Assembly: GCF_001544755.2 (NCBI RefSeq)
Contig: NZ_FCOF02000006.1
Coordinates: 62,001-126,000, forward strand
Source: Caballeronia catudaia
GTDB taxonomy: Bacteria; Pseudomonadota; Gammaproteobacteria; Burkholderiales; Burkholderiaceae
Reading direction: 5' to 3'
Length of the DNA: 64,000 nt
Shown here in pieces: positions 8,873 through 17,593 of this stretch. The notes beneath the pieces were generated by a model. The model ran no database searches. It saw nothing but the letters and a program-made list of their open reading frames with translations, and was not told the DNA's origin. Position 1 is the stretch's first letter; every line of letters starts with the position of its first letter. The translations under genes and the position numbers were made by a program.

Positions 8873-10252
8873 ATGACTAGCGAAGCCAACGTGATCCTGC
8901 ACATCGGCGCCGGGTCTTTTCATCGCGCGCATCAGGCGTGGTATCTGCATCGACTGAACGAGTCAGGCGATAAAAGCTGGTCGCTCGCCGTCGGCAATAT
9001 TCGCGGCGACATGAACGCCGTGCTCGACGCCCTCGCCGCGCAAAACGGCGAATACACGCTCGAAACCGTTACGCCGAAGGGCGAGCGCGAGTACGAGACC
9101 ATCCGCGCGATCAGGAAGGTCGTGCCATGGTCGGCGGATCTGGCTGAGCTCATCTCCGTGGGCGCGGACCCGACAACGAAGATCGTCTCTTTCACCGTCA
9201 CGGAAGGCGGCTATTACCTCGACGAACACGACAAGCTCGACACCGCCAACGCCGACCTCGCCGCCGATCTCAAAGGCGGGAAGACCACGATCTACGGCGC
9301 GCTCGCCGCGATCCTCGATGCGCGCATGAAGAACGGCGCGGGCAAGGTGTCGCTGCAGAACTGCGACAACCTGCGCAGCAACGGCGACCGCTTCAAGGCC
9401 GGCATGCTCGAATTCCTGCAACGGCGTGGCGAGACCGCGCTGCGTGAGTGGATGATCGCGAATACCTCGTGCCCGAACGCGATGGTCGACCGCATCACGC
9501 CGCGCCCGACGCCCGATGTCGCCGAGCGCGTGAAGGCCGCAACCGGTTTGGACGACAAAGCGCCCGTGATGGCTGAGAAGTTCATCCAGTGGGTGATCGA
9601 GGACGACTTCATCGCGGGACGGCCCGCGTGGGAAAAGGTCGGCGCGGAGATGGTCGAATCGGTGCATCCGTACGAGGAGGCGAAGATCCGCATCCTCAAC
9701 GCGAGCCATAGCTGCATCGCGTGGGCGGGCACGCTCGTCGGCCTTCAATACATTCACGAGGGCACGCAGGACATGGAGATTCGCGCGCTCGCGGACGCCT
9801 ACGTCACCGACGACGTGATTCCCTGCCTCACGCCGAGCCCGATCGATCTCGCGAAGTATCGCGATGTCGTGCTCGACCGCTTCAGCAATCCGTATATCAA
9901 GGACACCAATCAGCGCGTCGCGGCCGATGGCTTTTCGAAGCTGCCAGGCTTCATCGCGCCGACGCTGTCCGAATGTTTCGCGCGCAACGTCGATCCGGAT
10001 TCGACCGCGATCCTGCCCGCGCTCTTCTTCCGCTTTCTCGAACGCTGGCATGAAGGCAAGCTACCCTACACGTATCAGGACGGCGTGATGGACCCGGCCG
10101 TCGCGCACGGCTTCTTCACGGCGTCCGATCCGATCAAGGCGTTCACCGCCGACAAGCTCTTGTGGGGCAGCATGGCGCAGTCGGAAGGGCTAGAGCGCGT
10201 GATGCGAAACGCAGTCGCGAAGGTCGATGCGTGGCTGAAGAACCGGCCATAA
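8873..10252 (+). CDS. dalD: D-arabinitol 4-dehydrogenase (mannitol dehydrogenase family)
   Basis: This 459-residue polyol-specific long-chain dehydrogenase oxidises D-arabinitol to D-xylulose with NAD+. The N-terminal [15 protein letters not shown] block is the family's nucleotide-binding start. The catalytic K-x4-N-x2-H motif is K271, N276, H279 in [12 protein letters not shown]. Close relatives act on mannitol or other polyols, so the arabinitol assignment rests on overall resemblance and on the following xylulokinase gene. The start at 8873 was chosen over an ATG 75 bases upstream because of the strong purine-rich ribosome binding site; the longer version would begin right after the operator. 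Expression is probably controlled from the 8756-8795 site. Confidence 0.9.
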   Translation: MTSEANVILHIGAGSFHRAHQAWYLHRLNESGDKSWSLAVGNIRGDMNAVLDALAAQNGEYTLETVTPKGEREYETIRAIRKVVPWSADLAELISVGADPTTKIVSFTVTEGGYYLDEHDKLDTANADLAADLKGGKTTIYGALAAILDARMKNGAGKVSLQNCDNLRSNGDRFKAGMLEFLQRRGETALREWMIANTSCPNAMVDRITPRPTPDVAERVKAATGLDDKAPVMAEKFIQWVIEDDFIAGRPAWEKVGAEMVESVHPYEEAKIRILNASHSCIAWAGTLVGLQYIHEGTQDMEIRALADAYVTDDVIPCLTPSPIDLAKYRDVVLDRFSNPYIKDTNQRVAADGFSKLPGFIAPTLSECFARNVDPDSTAILPALFFRFLERWHEGKLPYTYQDGVMDPAVAHGFFTASDPIKAFTADKLLWGSMAQSEGLERVMRNAVAKVDAWLKNRP

Positions 10253-10290
10253 GCAGGTTGTTATCACTGCGTTAAGCGCCATCGTGAAGC

Positions 10291-10338
10291 GCGCGCCGCG
10301 CCGCTCGGGTAATGTGCTCATGGCGCGGCGCGGCGCGC
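10291..10338 (+). repeat. Long GC-rich intercistronic hairpin between dalD and xylB
   Basis: GCGCGCCGCGCCGC (10291-10304) pairs perfectly with GCGGCGCGGCGCGC (10325-10338) across a 20-base loop. No T-run follows the downstream arm, so it is not a standard intrinsic terminator. It more likely stabilises or attenuates the dalD-xylB transcript. Confidence 0.65.
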
Positions 10339-10428
10339 GGCGGTAAATTAGCGCCTCCCGCCGCACTGCACTGGCTTCGCTCCTGGTTTTTCGCCGGGTT
10401 TCCTCCCGCAACGACTAAGGGTTCGTTC

Positions 10429-11910
10429 ATGTACTTAGGCATCGACCTCGGCACGTCCGAAGTGAAAGTTCTGCTGCTCGCCGCCGACGGCGCCGTGGTT
10501 GGCACGGCGGGCACGCCATTCACCGTTTCGCGTCCGAAGCCGCGCTGGTCCGAGCAGAATCCGCTCGACTGGTGGGAAGGCACGCGCGCCGCGCTGTCCA
10601 GGCTGCGCGAGAAGTTTCCCGACGAATTCGCGCAAGTGCGCGGCATCGGCCTCTCGGGACAAATGCACGGCGCGGTGCTGCTCGATTCGCACGACAACGT
10701 GCTGCGCCCCGCGATCCTCTGGAACGACATGCGCAGCGACAAGGAATGCGCCGAGCTCTACGAACGCGCGCCGAACCTGCACGAGATCGCCGGCAATCTG
10801 GCGATGCCTGGTTTCACTGCGCCGAAGCTTCTGTGGGTCGCGCACAACGAGCCTGAAATCTTCAATCGGACCGCGTGCGTGCTGTTGCCGAAGGACTATC
10901 TGCGCATGCATCTGACGGGCACGAAAGTGTCGGATCCTTCGGATGCCGCCGGCACGCTCTGGCTCGATGTCGCGCGCCGCGACTGGTCCGACGAACTGCT
11001 TGCCGCGTGCAGGATGTCGCGCCAGCAGATGCCGTCGCTGGCCGAGGGCAGCGCGCCTTCGGGCACGTTGCGACCCGAGCTTGCGCGCGAATTCGGTTTG
11101 CGCGATGGCGTGGTGGTCGCGGCAGGCGGCGGCGACAATGCCGCGAGCGCGGTGGGCATCGGCGCGACCGATCCCGGCGACGGCTTCCTGTCGCTCGGCA
11201 CGTCGGGCGTGCTGTGCGTGATCGGCGATCGCTTCCGGCCGAATCCCGCATCGGCGGTTCATGCGTTCTGCCATGCGATTCCGGATCGGTGGCATCAGAT
11301 GAGCGTGGTGCTGTCGGCGGCGAGCTGTTTGCGCTGGGCGTGCAAGCTGACGTCCACCGACGAGCCGACGCTGCTCGCGGAAATCGAAGCCTTGCCCGCC
11401 GATACGCTGCCTTCCGCGCCGCTCTTTCTGCCGTATCTGAGCGGCGAGCGCACGCCGCACAACGATCCGTATGCGCAGGGCGTGTTCTTCGGCATGACGC
11501 ACGCGACCGATCGCGCGCTGCTCGGCTATTCGGTGCTCGAGGGCGTGACACTCTCGCTGACCGATGGACTGGATGCGCTGGAATCGGCGGGTACGCAGGC
11601 GCGTGCATTGTCGATGCTTGGCGGCGGCGCGCGCAGCGCCTACTGGGCACAAATGTTCGCCGATGCCTTCGATACCCCGACGCGCACGCATGGCGGCGGT
11701 GAGACCGGCGCGGCGCTGGGCGCGGCGCGGCTCGGCTGGCTCGCGGCGGGCGGCGATCCGGCGACGGTGCTCGCGAAGCCCGAGATCAAGCAGGAATTCG
11801 CGCCGAATGCGGCGCGGCATGAGATGTTGCGGGACCGGTTGAAGGGGTTTCGGGAGTTGTATCAGCATGTGAGGCCGTTGTTCGATCCCGCTCGGCCGCG
11901 GTTGGCTTGA
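10429..11910 (+). CDS. xylB: Xylulokinase
   Basis: This 493-residue FGGY kinase phosphorylates D-xylulose to D-xylulose 5-phosphate. The features are characteristic of XylB: MYLGIDLGTSEVKVLLL at the N-terminus, GLSGQMHGAVLLD near residues 75-90 (the sugar-binding SGQMHG motif), LPYLSGERTPHNDP, and the C-terminal LGGGARSAYWAQMFAD. The start at 10429 matches the family N-terminus; an upstream in-frame ATG at 10312 would add a non-family tail covering the hairpin. It follows dalD by 176 bp on the same strand, so D-arabinitol would flow to D-xylulose and then into the pentose phosphate pathway. A second xylulokinase lies at 29260-30705. Confidence 0.94.
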   Translation: MYLGIDLGTSEVKVLLLAADGAVVGTAGTPFTVSRPKPRWSEQNPLDWWEGTRAALSRLREKFPDEFAQVRGIGLSGQMHGAVLLDSHDNVLRPAILWNDMRSDKECAELYERAPNLHEIAGNLAMPGFTAPKLLWVAHNEPEIFNRTACVLLPKDYLRMHLTGTKVSDPSDAAGTLWLDVARRDWSDELLAACRMSRQQMPSLAEGSAPSGTLRPELAREFGLRDGVVVAAGGGDNAASAVGIGATDPGDGFLSLGTSGVLCVIGDRFRPNPASAVHAFCHAIPDRWHQMSVVLSAASCLRWACKLTSTDEPTLLAEIEALPADTLPSAPLFLPYLSGERTPHNDPYAQGVFFGMTHATDRALLGYSVLEGVTLSLTDGLDALESAGTQARALSMLGGGARSAYWAQMFADAFDTPTRTHGGGETGAALGAARLGWLAAGGDPATVLAKPEIKQEFAPNAARHEMLRDRLKGFRELYQHVRPLFDPARPRLA

Positions 11911-11999
11911 TTTTGGGGTTCGTTTGAGCTTCTATGGAACTTGCGGCCGTGTTGGTTTCCTTGTTTGCTCTGCCTGCTTTGGGCTTCTATGGAATCCTG

Positions 12000-12665
12000 T
12001 TTTCGTGCCGGTCTATTTGTGTTGCCCCTGTGCGGGGCGGCAGTCACTTTCTTTACACCGCTGCAAAGAAAGTAACCAAAGAAACAGCTATCCCCAGCCT
12101 AAGCATTCATGCCGGCCGCGGCACAGGCGATCGATAAGTGGTCCGGCAGTAGCGAGTGCCTCCAAAGGTCGAACCGGGCGTGGATCGCACACGGTCTGAC
12201 CAGCCATAACTCTACGCACACTGGTTCAGCACAAATGGCTCCGGCACAGCGCTACGCGCTGCCGCCGGGTCTGCAAGGGAAACCAACGGTAGGCAGGCAC
12301 ATGCAGTGAGATTGAGACGTCAGCAAGAAAACGCGCGCAGACCCGATTGACCGGTCGGCCGCGAAGCGGGCTGGAGCTATTGGTGCTGAACCGGTCAGTA
12401 GTGCGGCGCGATGTGACGGACCGTGCGCGATCCAAGCCGCGTGAGTATTGTGAGGGCACTCGCTACTGCCGGACCACGAGAGTAGTTCTGTGCCGCGGCC
12501 GGCATGAAGTGCTCAGGCTGGGGATAGCTGCTTTCTTTGCCTACTTTCTTTGCGTCGACCAGAGTTGGCGCTTTAGCGCTTACTCTGGTCCCGAGCAAAG
12601 AAAGTAGGTGCCGCCCCGCACAGGGGCAATGCTAATAAACCGACACGAATACGGGATCCGGCAAA
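12000..12665. repeat. Dispersed intergenic element A, imperfect inverted repeat (~660 bp)
   Basis: Left and right arms are imperfect reverse complements of each other. Each holds, from outside inward, a GTCTATT/AATAAAC edge, a GCCCC-TGTGC-GGGGC hairpin, an ACTTTCTTT...AAAGAAAGT inverted pair, CTATCCCCAGCCTAAGCA-type sequence, GCCGGCCGCGGCACA, and a GCAGTAGCGAGTGC block. The right ACTTTCTTT pair encloses an extra hairpin, GACCAGAGT...ACTCTGGTC; the left pair has only a short loop. No convincing ORF lies inside. Element B at 25222 is the same structure inverted. It fills the gap between xylB and the SorC regulator, whose start may lie just outside it. No transposase is present. Confidence 0.8.
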
Positions 12666-12724
12666 AACCAAAGCGAAAGCAACGAGCAAAGAGCAAAGAG
12701 CAAAAAAACCAAACCATACCCACA

Positions 12725-13672
12725 GTGCCCAAATCCACCGAAAAACTCGATCTCGCAACACGCGCAGCGTGGCTCTACTACGTCGCCGGCAACACCCAAA
12801 ACGAGATCGCCGAAAAGCTCCAGATCTCGCGCCCGGTGGCGCAGCGGCTCGTCGCCTTCGCGGTCGAAAAGAACCTCATCCGCGTGCGCGTCGATCACCG
12901 CATCGCGGATTGCCTGTCGCTCGCAAAAGCGCTCAGCGACCGCTACGGCCTCGCGATGTGCGAAGTCGTGCCCATCGACGGCGACGCGCCCGAACAAGTC
13001 GACCGCAAGCTCGCGGTGGCAGGCGCGCAGGTCATGGAGCGCTATCTGCTCGATGAGAAGCCGCTCGTCGTGTCGATCGGCAGCGGCCGCACGCTCAAGG
13101 CTTGCGTCGAGCAGATCGGGCAGATCGACCGGCCGCAGCATCGCTTCGTGTCGATGGTCGGCGCGATTGCTCAGGACGGCTCGTCGAACCGTTATGACGT
13201 GGCGCAGCAGCTATCGGAGAAAACCGGCGGCAAGCACTTCATGCTGCCCGCGCCGCTCATGGCCGACAGCGTCGCCGAGCGCGCGCAATGGGTCAATCAC
13301 CGGCTGTATCGCATCGTCGATGAACTCGCGCACCGAGCCGACGTGGCGTTCGTCGGCATCGGCAATGTGGGCATGAACTGCCCGCTGCACGAGGACGGCT
13401 TCATCACGAGCGCGGAAGTCGACGAGCTGGTGTCGGCGGGCGCGGTGGCCGAATGCCTCGGCCTGCCGATCGATGCCAACGGACGCCGCGTGCAGTCGAA
13501 AACCGGCGCGCGCGCGACGAGCCTCGCACTCGACTCGCCGCCCAAACGCCCGACGATCGGCTTCGCGGGCGGGCAGCGCAAGCGCAACGCGCTGATCGCG
13601 GCGTTGAACGGGCAATGGCTGTCGGGGCTCGTGACCGATGAGTTGTGCGCGAAGGCGGCGCTGGACGCGTGA
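12725..13672 (+). CDS. SorC/DeoR-family sugar-binding transcriptional regulator
   Basis: The protein has 315 residues. An N-terminal helix-turn-helix (about residues 20-45, GNTQNEIAEKLQISRPVAQRL) is followed by a SorC-type effector-binding domain with VVSIGSGRTLKACVEQI, MVGAIAQDGSSNRYDVAQQL and the VAFVGIGNVGMNCPLHEDGF block. These regulators bind a phosphorylated sugar or polyol and control sugar-alcohol operons. The GTG start at 12725 gives the family length; the in-frame ATG at 12608 lies inside the repeat element and would add a low-complexity Lys/Gln tail. Its probable targets are the dalD-xylB and ABC transporter/SDR genes, which share an operator-like motif (inference). Confidence 0.87.
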   Translation: MPKSTEKLDLATRAAWLYYVAGNTQNEIAEKLQISRPVAQRLVAFAVEKNLIRVRVDHRIADCLSLAKALSDRYGLAMCEVVPIDGDAPEQVDRKLAVAGAQVMERYLLDEKPLVVSIGSGRTLKACVEQIGQIDRPQHRFVSMVGAIAQDGSSNRYDVAQQLSEKTGGKHFMLPAPLMADSVAERAQWVNHRLYRIVDELAHRADVAFVGIGNVGMNCPLHEDGFITSAEVDELVSAGAVAECLGLPIDANGRRVQSKTGARATSLALDSPPKRPTIGFAGGQRKRNALIAALNGQWLSGLVTDELCAKAALDA

Positions 13673-13673
13673 T

Positions 13674-14555
13674 TCATTGCCGCTCGGCCAACAACCTCCG
13701 GCACGCCTCATAGAATCGCATGCCGAGTCGATATTCCGGTGAAGGCTCGGTCAGCGGATCGATCGCAAGCTGCAGGATGTCCTGCTCACTCAGATCCGCG
13801 TCGCCGGCAAACAGGAGTCGTCGAATACCGTTGCTGAGAAGTCCTTCCCGCTCCCCCAGATTCAAGGATTCGAGTTCCGCGTAAGCGATCGTGGATTCGT
13901 TTCTGAACTTCGGCGTGGCGAGAAACGGCACGGTGATCCTTGCCTGCAGTTTCCCGCGCGCGATCCACTCCTTGTACAACACATCCACTGCGATTTCACT
14001 CCGCTCGGCCGGGAACAATTCTCTGAGTGTCTGCTTCCCCTTCGGAGTGACGAGGTAAGACGCTGCGCAATAGGCGTAAATACCTTTCGCGTCCAGCAGA
14101 TTGACGCCGGAAATGCGGTGTCGATCCGCCTCTTCTCCCGCGGCTGCGCAACGTCCGCGCATCTGCTGCTCCGCAAGACTAAGGAGAAACGGAGCCTGAT
14201 GATTGAACGGACAGCAATCGAAGAACAACACGTCAGCATCCGCATTCCCATTGACGAAGGCGTCGATCACGCTCTCGTTGAACACTGTCGGAAATTGACG
14301 GCTGATCTCCACGTCGTCTTCGAGAATCAAGGTTGCAGAAAGCGGCGGCGACTGAAAGATCGCCTCCTCGTGCGAACGCCGGCAGGCCCAGACGCCGTTT
14401 GTCCCCGCGTTATCGAGTGGTCCTTGCGTAAGGCCATCTATCGCCGGGAAGCGCGTGATGCAGCCCTGATAGCCAAGCGCGCTCAATTGCGCCTCCATGC
14501 GTTCAAACCTGTCGCGGCTCGACGCCAGGTTGATGTAGTACCCGTCCAACCGCAT
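13674..14555 (-). CDS. Glycosyltransferase family 25 protein
   Basis: The protein has 293 residues. The N-terminal YYINLASSRDRFERMEAQL and the LILEDDVEISR motif (near residue 80, the DxD-like metal/nucleotide-sugar site) are typical of GT25 enzymes, which add galactose or similar sugars to lipopolysaccharide or glycoproteins. The region around CRRSHEEAI also fits. It has no signal peptide or membrane helix, so action at the cytoplasmic face of the inner membrane is expected. The coding sequence is somewhat less GC-rich than its neighbours. It converges on the SorC regulator gene with 1 bp between stop codons and interrupts the polyol cluster. Acceptor and donor are unknown. Confidence 0.8.
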   Translation of the reverse strand: MRLDGYYINLASSRDRFERMEAQLSALGYQGCITRFPAIDGLTQGPLDNAGTNGVWACRRSHEEAIFQSPPLSATLILEDDVEISRQFPTVFNESVIDAFVNGNADADVLFFDCCPFNHQAPFLLSLAEQQMRGRCAAAGEEADRHRISGVNLLDAKGIYAYCAASYLVTPKGKQTLRELFPAERSEIAVDVLYKEWIARGKLQARITVPFLATPKFRNESTIAYAELESLNLGEREGLLSNGIRRLLFAGDADLSEQDILQLAIDPLTEPSPEYRLGMRFYEACRRLLAERQ

Positions 14556-14702
14556 GCCTTATGTTCCTGTTGTCGTTCCCGTATTAAGGGAATTGAAAAG
14601 CAACATCGTAGTATCGACTTGGCTAATCAAGGATACGGCGATCCCATTTGAGAAAAAATTCCACACCGCCGTCATCGGTGCCGCCCCCGCGACACGGACT
14701 CA

Positions 14703-15554
14703 TCAATATCCGATTTCCGCCTCCACCTCCAGCCCAACCTCAAGCACGACACCCTCGCCACCCACGACGATCGCGTTCTTGCCGAACGTGAGCGCGCCGT
14801 CGAACTGATCGCTGCCGCGATACGCGCTCATCGTGTCGAGTGGTTCGTGCGGCCACGACGGATTTGGCGCGCCCGTGTCCTGATCGATCGACGGAATCGG
14901 GCAGCGCGTGCAAAGCTTCACGAGCCGCAATTGCGCCTCGCCGATGCGCATCTCCGCGACATAATCCTCCTCGTAGGCATCGAGTCCGCCGATCACGAGA
15001 TTCGGCCGGAAGCGATTCGCCGCGATGCCCGGCGCGCCCTTGATCGACAAGCGCGCGTTGAGATCGTCGAGCGATGACTGGCCAACCACCAGCAGCGGGA
15101 ACTGATCCGCGAAACGCGTGTGCGCGGAAAGCGGCGCGGTCCATTCGTCGCTGACATCGCGGCGTGCGGACGGTGCGAACCGCGCGAGGCGCGCTGGCAG
15201 GCCGAGGAACGCCGTGAACCATTGCGCCGTGTGCTCGCCGGTGTCGAGCGCATCGACGGTGTCGCGCCAGACGGTCGCGCGCATCGGCCGCGCATCCGCA
15301 AGCGCCTGGGCTTGCAAGGGCGTGCGCAGCGTCGGCATGCCGGGCGCATCGATGACGAGATCGTCGCCATCGAACGCGGTCTTGATCAACGCCATGCGCG
15401 AATGCGCGCGCTGCGTGAACATGCCGCCCTGCGCGTCGGTCACCATCCAGTGGCGGTCGTATTCGAGCCCCGTGTCGAAGAGCATCGCGCGGCGCAGCGA
15501 AATGCCCGCGCAAGACTTGATCGGATAGACGAAGAGTTCGTTCAGGACAGGCAT
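14703..15554 (-). CDS. MOSC-domain protein
   Basis: This 283-residue protein has an N-terminal MOSC beta-barrel (MPVLNELFVYPIKSCAGISL, YDRHWMVTDAQGGMFTQR) and a C-terminal MOSC domain with the conserved Cys region KLCTRCPIPSIDQDTG near residues 210-225. Relatives (YcbX, mARC) bind molybdenum cofactor and reduce N-hydroxylated compounds; the ferredoxin domain found in YcbX is absent here. The start at 15554 corresponds to the family's usual beginning; an in-frame ATG at 15584 is possible. It lies downstream of the ABC transporter operon but behind a terminator hairpin, so it probably has its own promoter. Confidence 0.87.
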   Translation of the reverse strand: MPVLNELFVYPIKSCAGISLRRAMLFDTGLEYDRHWMVTDAQGGMFTQRAHSRMALIKTAFDGDDLVIDAPGMPTLRTPLQAQALADARPMRATVWRDTVDALDTGEHTAQWFTAFLGLPARLARFAPSARRDVSDEWTAPLSAHTRFADQFPLLVVGQSSLDDLNARLSIKGAPGIAANRFRPNLVIGGLDAYEEDYVAEMRIGEAQLRLVKLCTRCPIPSIDQDTGAPNPSWPHEPLDTMSAYRGSDQFDGALTFGKNAIVVGGEGVVLEVGLEVEAEIGY

Positions 15555-15634
15555 GGCGATAGCGTGTGGGAGCGCGCCGGCCATCGGGTGTGGCCAGTCG
15601 GAACCGCGATTATCGCGCGTATACAACGTTCAAG

Positions 15635-15663
15635 AAAAAAGCGCCGCTCTCCCGAACGGCGCT
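15635..15663 (-). terminator. Intrinsic terminator of the polyol ABC operon
   Basis: AGCGCCG (15640-15646) pairs with CGGCGCT (15657-15663), and on the minus strand the stem is followed by a six-T tract. It lies about 20 bp after the ATPase gene stop. Confidence 0.85.
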
Positions 15664-15684
15664 GTGCATGCCATCAGACGCACA

Positions 15685-16821
15685 TCAGGCCGCCGTCGCA
15701 TGCTCCCGCAGCCACGAATCGACGACCTTGCGCGTGAACGCCTGCCCTTGCGCGTCGAACAGATGGCAATGATCCGGCGCTGCGCCGAGCTTCAGCTTCT
15801 CCCCGCGCGCATGCTTTTCCAGCGGCGGAATGCGCGAGATCAATCCATCCGGCGCGACCTCGGTTTCGGCATAGAGATAAGCCGCATCCCCGAGCGTTTC
15901 GACCGTCATCGCCGAAGCGGACAAACCATACTCGCCCGCCTCCGGTGAATTCGGCTGCAAGTGCTCCGGACGCACGCCGACCGTCACCGCATCGCCCGGC
16001 TTCGCATTGCCCGGCAACACGCCGACGAGCTGCGTCTCGCCCGTCGCATACTTCACGAGCACGCCGTCGTTCTGCACCGCGGCCACCGTTCCCGACATGA
16101 AGTTCATTTTCGGCGAACCGATGAAACCCGCCACGAACCGGTTCGCCGGCGCGTGATACAGCGTGTTCGGCGTGCCGACCTGCTCGATATTCCCCGCCGA
16201 CAACACCACGATCTTGTCCGCGAGCGTCATTGCTTCGACCTGATCGTGCGTCACGTAGATCATCGTCGTCTTGAGATCGTCGTGCAGGCGCGCGAATTCG
16301 AGGCGCATCTTCACGCGCAATGCGGCGTCGAGGTTCGAAAGCGGTTCGTCGAAGAGAAACACCTTCGGCTTGCGCGTGATCGCGCGGCCGATCGCCACGC
16401 GCTGACGCTGTCCGCCGGAGAGCTGCTTCGGCTTGCGATCGAGCAGATGGTCGATGTGCAAGACCTTCGCGGCATTCTTCACCGCAGCGTCGATCGCGGG
16501 CTTCTTCTCGCCCGCGAGCTTGAGGCCGAACGCCATGTTGTCGTAGAGCGTCATGTGCGGATAGAGCGCGTACGACTGGAACACCATCGCGATGCCGCGC
16601 TTCGCGGGCGGCAACTCGTTCACGCGCGCGCTGTCGATCATCAGTTCGCCTCCGCTGATGTCTTCCAGACCGGCGATCATGCGCATCAACGTCGACTTGC
16701 CGCAGCCCGACGGGCCCACGAACACGACGAACTCGCCGTCGTCGATATCGAGGTTGATGTTGCGCATCACCTCGGTTTCTTCGTAACGCTTGCTGATGTT
16801 GCGCAGTGTCAGGCTAGCCAT
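15685..16821 (-). CDS. Polyol/sugar ABC transporter ATP-binding protein (UgpC/SmoK type)
   Basis: This 378-residue ATPase belongs to the CUT1 carbohydrate importer class. Walker A is GPSGCGKST (about 36-44), the ABC signature LSGGQRQR (about 134-141), Walker B VFLFDEP, the switch histidine is in YVTHDQ, and the C-terminal TOBE/MalK-like domain contains VGVRPEHL. It energises the two permeases encoded upstream. It is the last gene of the operon (binding protein, two permeases, HAD phosphatase, ATPase) and is followed by a clear terminator. Gene order and the neighbouring polyol dehydrogenase suggest a mannitol/sorbitol/arabitol importer of the SmoEFGK type; the substrate was not tested. Confidence 0.93.
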   Translation of the reverse strand: MASLTLRNISKRYEETEVMRNINLDIDDGEFVVFVGPSGCGKSTLMRMIAGLEDISGGELMIDSARVNELPPAKRGIAMVFQSYALYPHMTLYDNMAFGLKLAGEKKPAIDAAVKNAAKVLHIDHLLDRKPKQLSGGQRQRVAIGRAITRKPKVFLFDEPLSNLDAALRVKMRLEFARLHDDLKTTMIYVTHDQVEAMTLADKIVVLSAGNIEQVGTPNTLYHAPANRFVAGFIGSPKMNFMSGTVAAVQNDGVLVKYATGETQLVGVLPGNAKPGDAVTVGVRPEHLQPNSPEAGEYGLSASAMTVETLGDAAYLYAETEVAPDGLISRIPPLEKHARGEKLKLGAAPDHCHLFDAQGQAFTRKVVDSWLREHATAA

Positions 16822-16869
16822 GATGTGTGTCTCCTATGCTTTCGGCGCGGTGTCGAACCGCGTCCGGCG

Positions 16870-17583
16870 CTATCTGATTTCGAACGTCGCGTTTTGCAGC
16901 CATTGATCGACCAGGAGAGGCAGGCGCGTCATGTCATCGAATACGAGCTGCGCGCCCGCTCGCTCCAGCGCGCCGATCTGCCCTTCCGTTGCATGGCCGC
17001 CGCCGATGAAGCCGAGCACCGGCATGCCCGCCGCCTTCGCCGCCGTGACGCCCGTCACGCTGTCCTCGACGACGAGGCAGCGCAGCGGATCGATGCGCAT
17101 CGCGCGCGCCGCCGCGAGGTACACGTCCGGCGCGGGCTTCGGGTTTTCGACCATGTCCGCGCAGAAACGCCGCTCGCCGAAGAAGCGCACGAGGCCGGTG
17201 CGTTGCAGCACGGCATCGACATACGTCGAAAAGCTGTTGCTCGCGCACGCCTTCGTGAAAGGCACGGCCGCGAGCGCCTCGGCGATGCCCTGCACCGCCG
17301 GCGCCTGCATCGCCGCTGCTTCGACAGAGCGCCGGATCACGACGACCTGATCGTGCGTCAGCGTGCGGCCGACCGTATCGGCGGCGCTCGCGAGCACCGC
17401 CTCGATGCGCAGGCCGAGCAGCGGCATCACGACCGGCTCGACATCGACGCCTGGCCACACCGCCTGCAACTCCGCGACGAGCATGCGCGCCGCCACCGCT
17501 TCGCTGTCGATGAGCACGCCGTCGCAATCGCAGATCAGCAGACGATCTTCGAGATTGGCCCGTTCCAGTGGAGTGAGATTCAC
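16870..17583 (-). CDS. HAD-superfamily phosphatase/phosphomutase
   Basis: The protein has 237 residues. HAD motif I is CDCDGVLIDSEA (about residues 18-29, nucleophile and acid/base aspartates), motif II is the Ser/Thr region KACASNSFSTY, and motif III/IV is PAPDVYLAA...CLVVEDSVTG. A helical cap (subfamily I) separates motifs I and II. It acts on a small phosphorylated metabolite, probably a sugar phosphate. It sits between the second permease gene and the ATPase gene of the polyol ABC operon, with spacings of 10 and 48 bp, so a role in polyol-phosphate metabolism or repair is likely but unproven. Confidence 0.85.
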   Translation of the reverse strand: MNLTPLERANLEDRLLICDCDGVLIDSEAVAARMLVAELQAVWPGVDVEPVVMPLLGLRIEAVLASAADTVGRTLTHDQVVVIRRSVEAAAMQAPAVQGIAEALAAVPFTKACASNSFSTYVDAVLQRTGLVRFFGERRFCADMVENPKPAPDVYLAAARAMRIDPLRCLVVEDSVTGVTAAKAAGMPVLGFIGGGHATEGQIGALERAGAQLVFDDMTRLPLLVDQWLQNATFEIR

Positions 17584-17593
17584 GCTCGCATCC

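Noticed and set aside
12347-12607. Small open frames inside elements A and B
   Set aside because: The same peptides (for example ending FFARDQSKR) arise from both copies of the repeat and overlap hairpins; they look like translated repeat.
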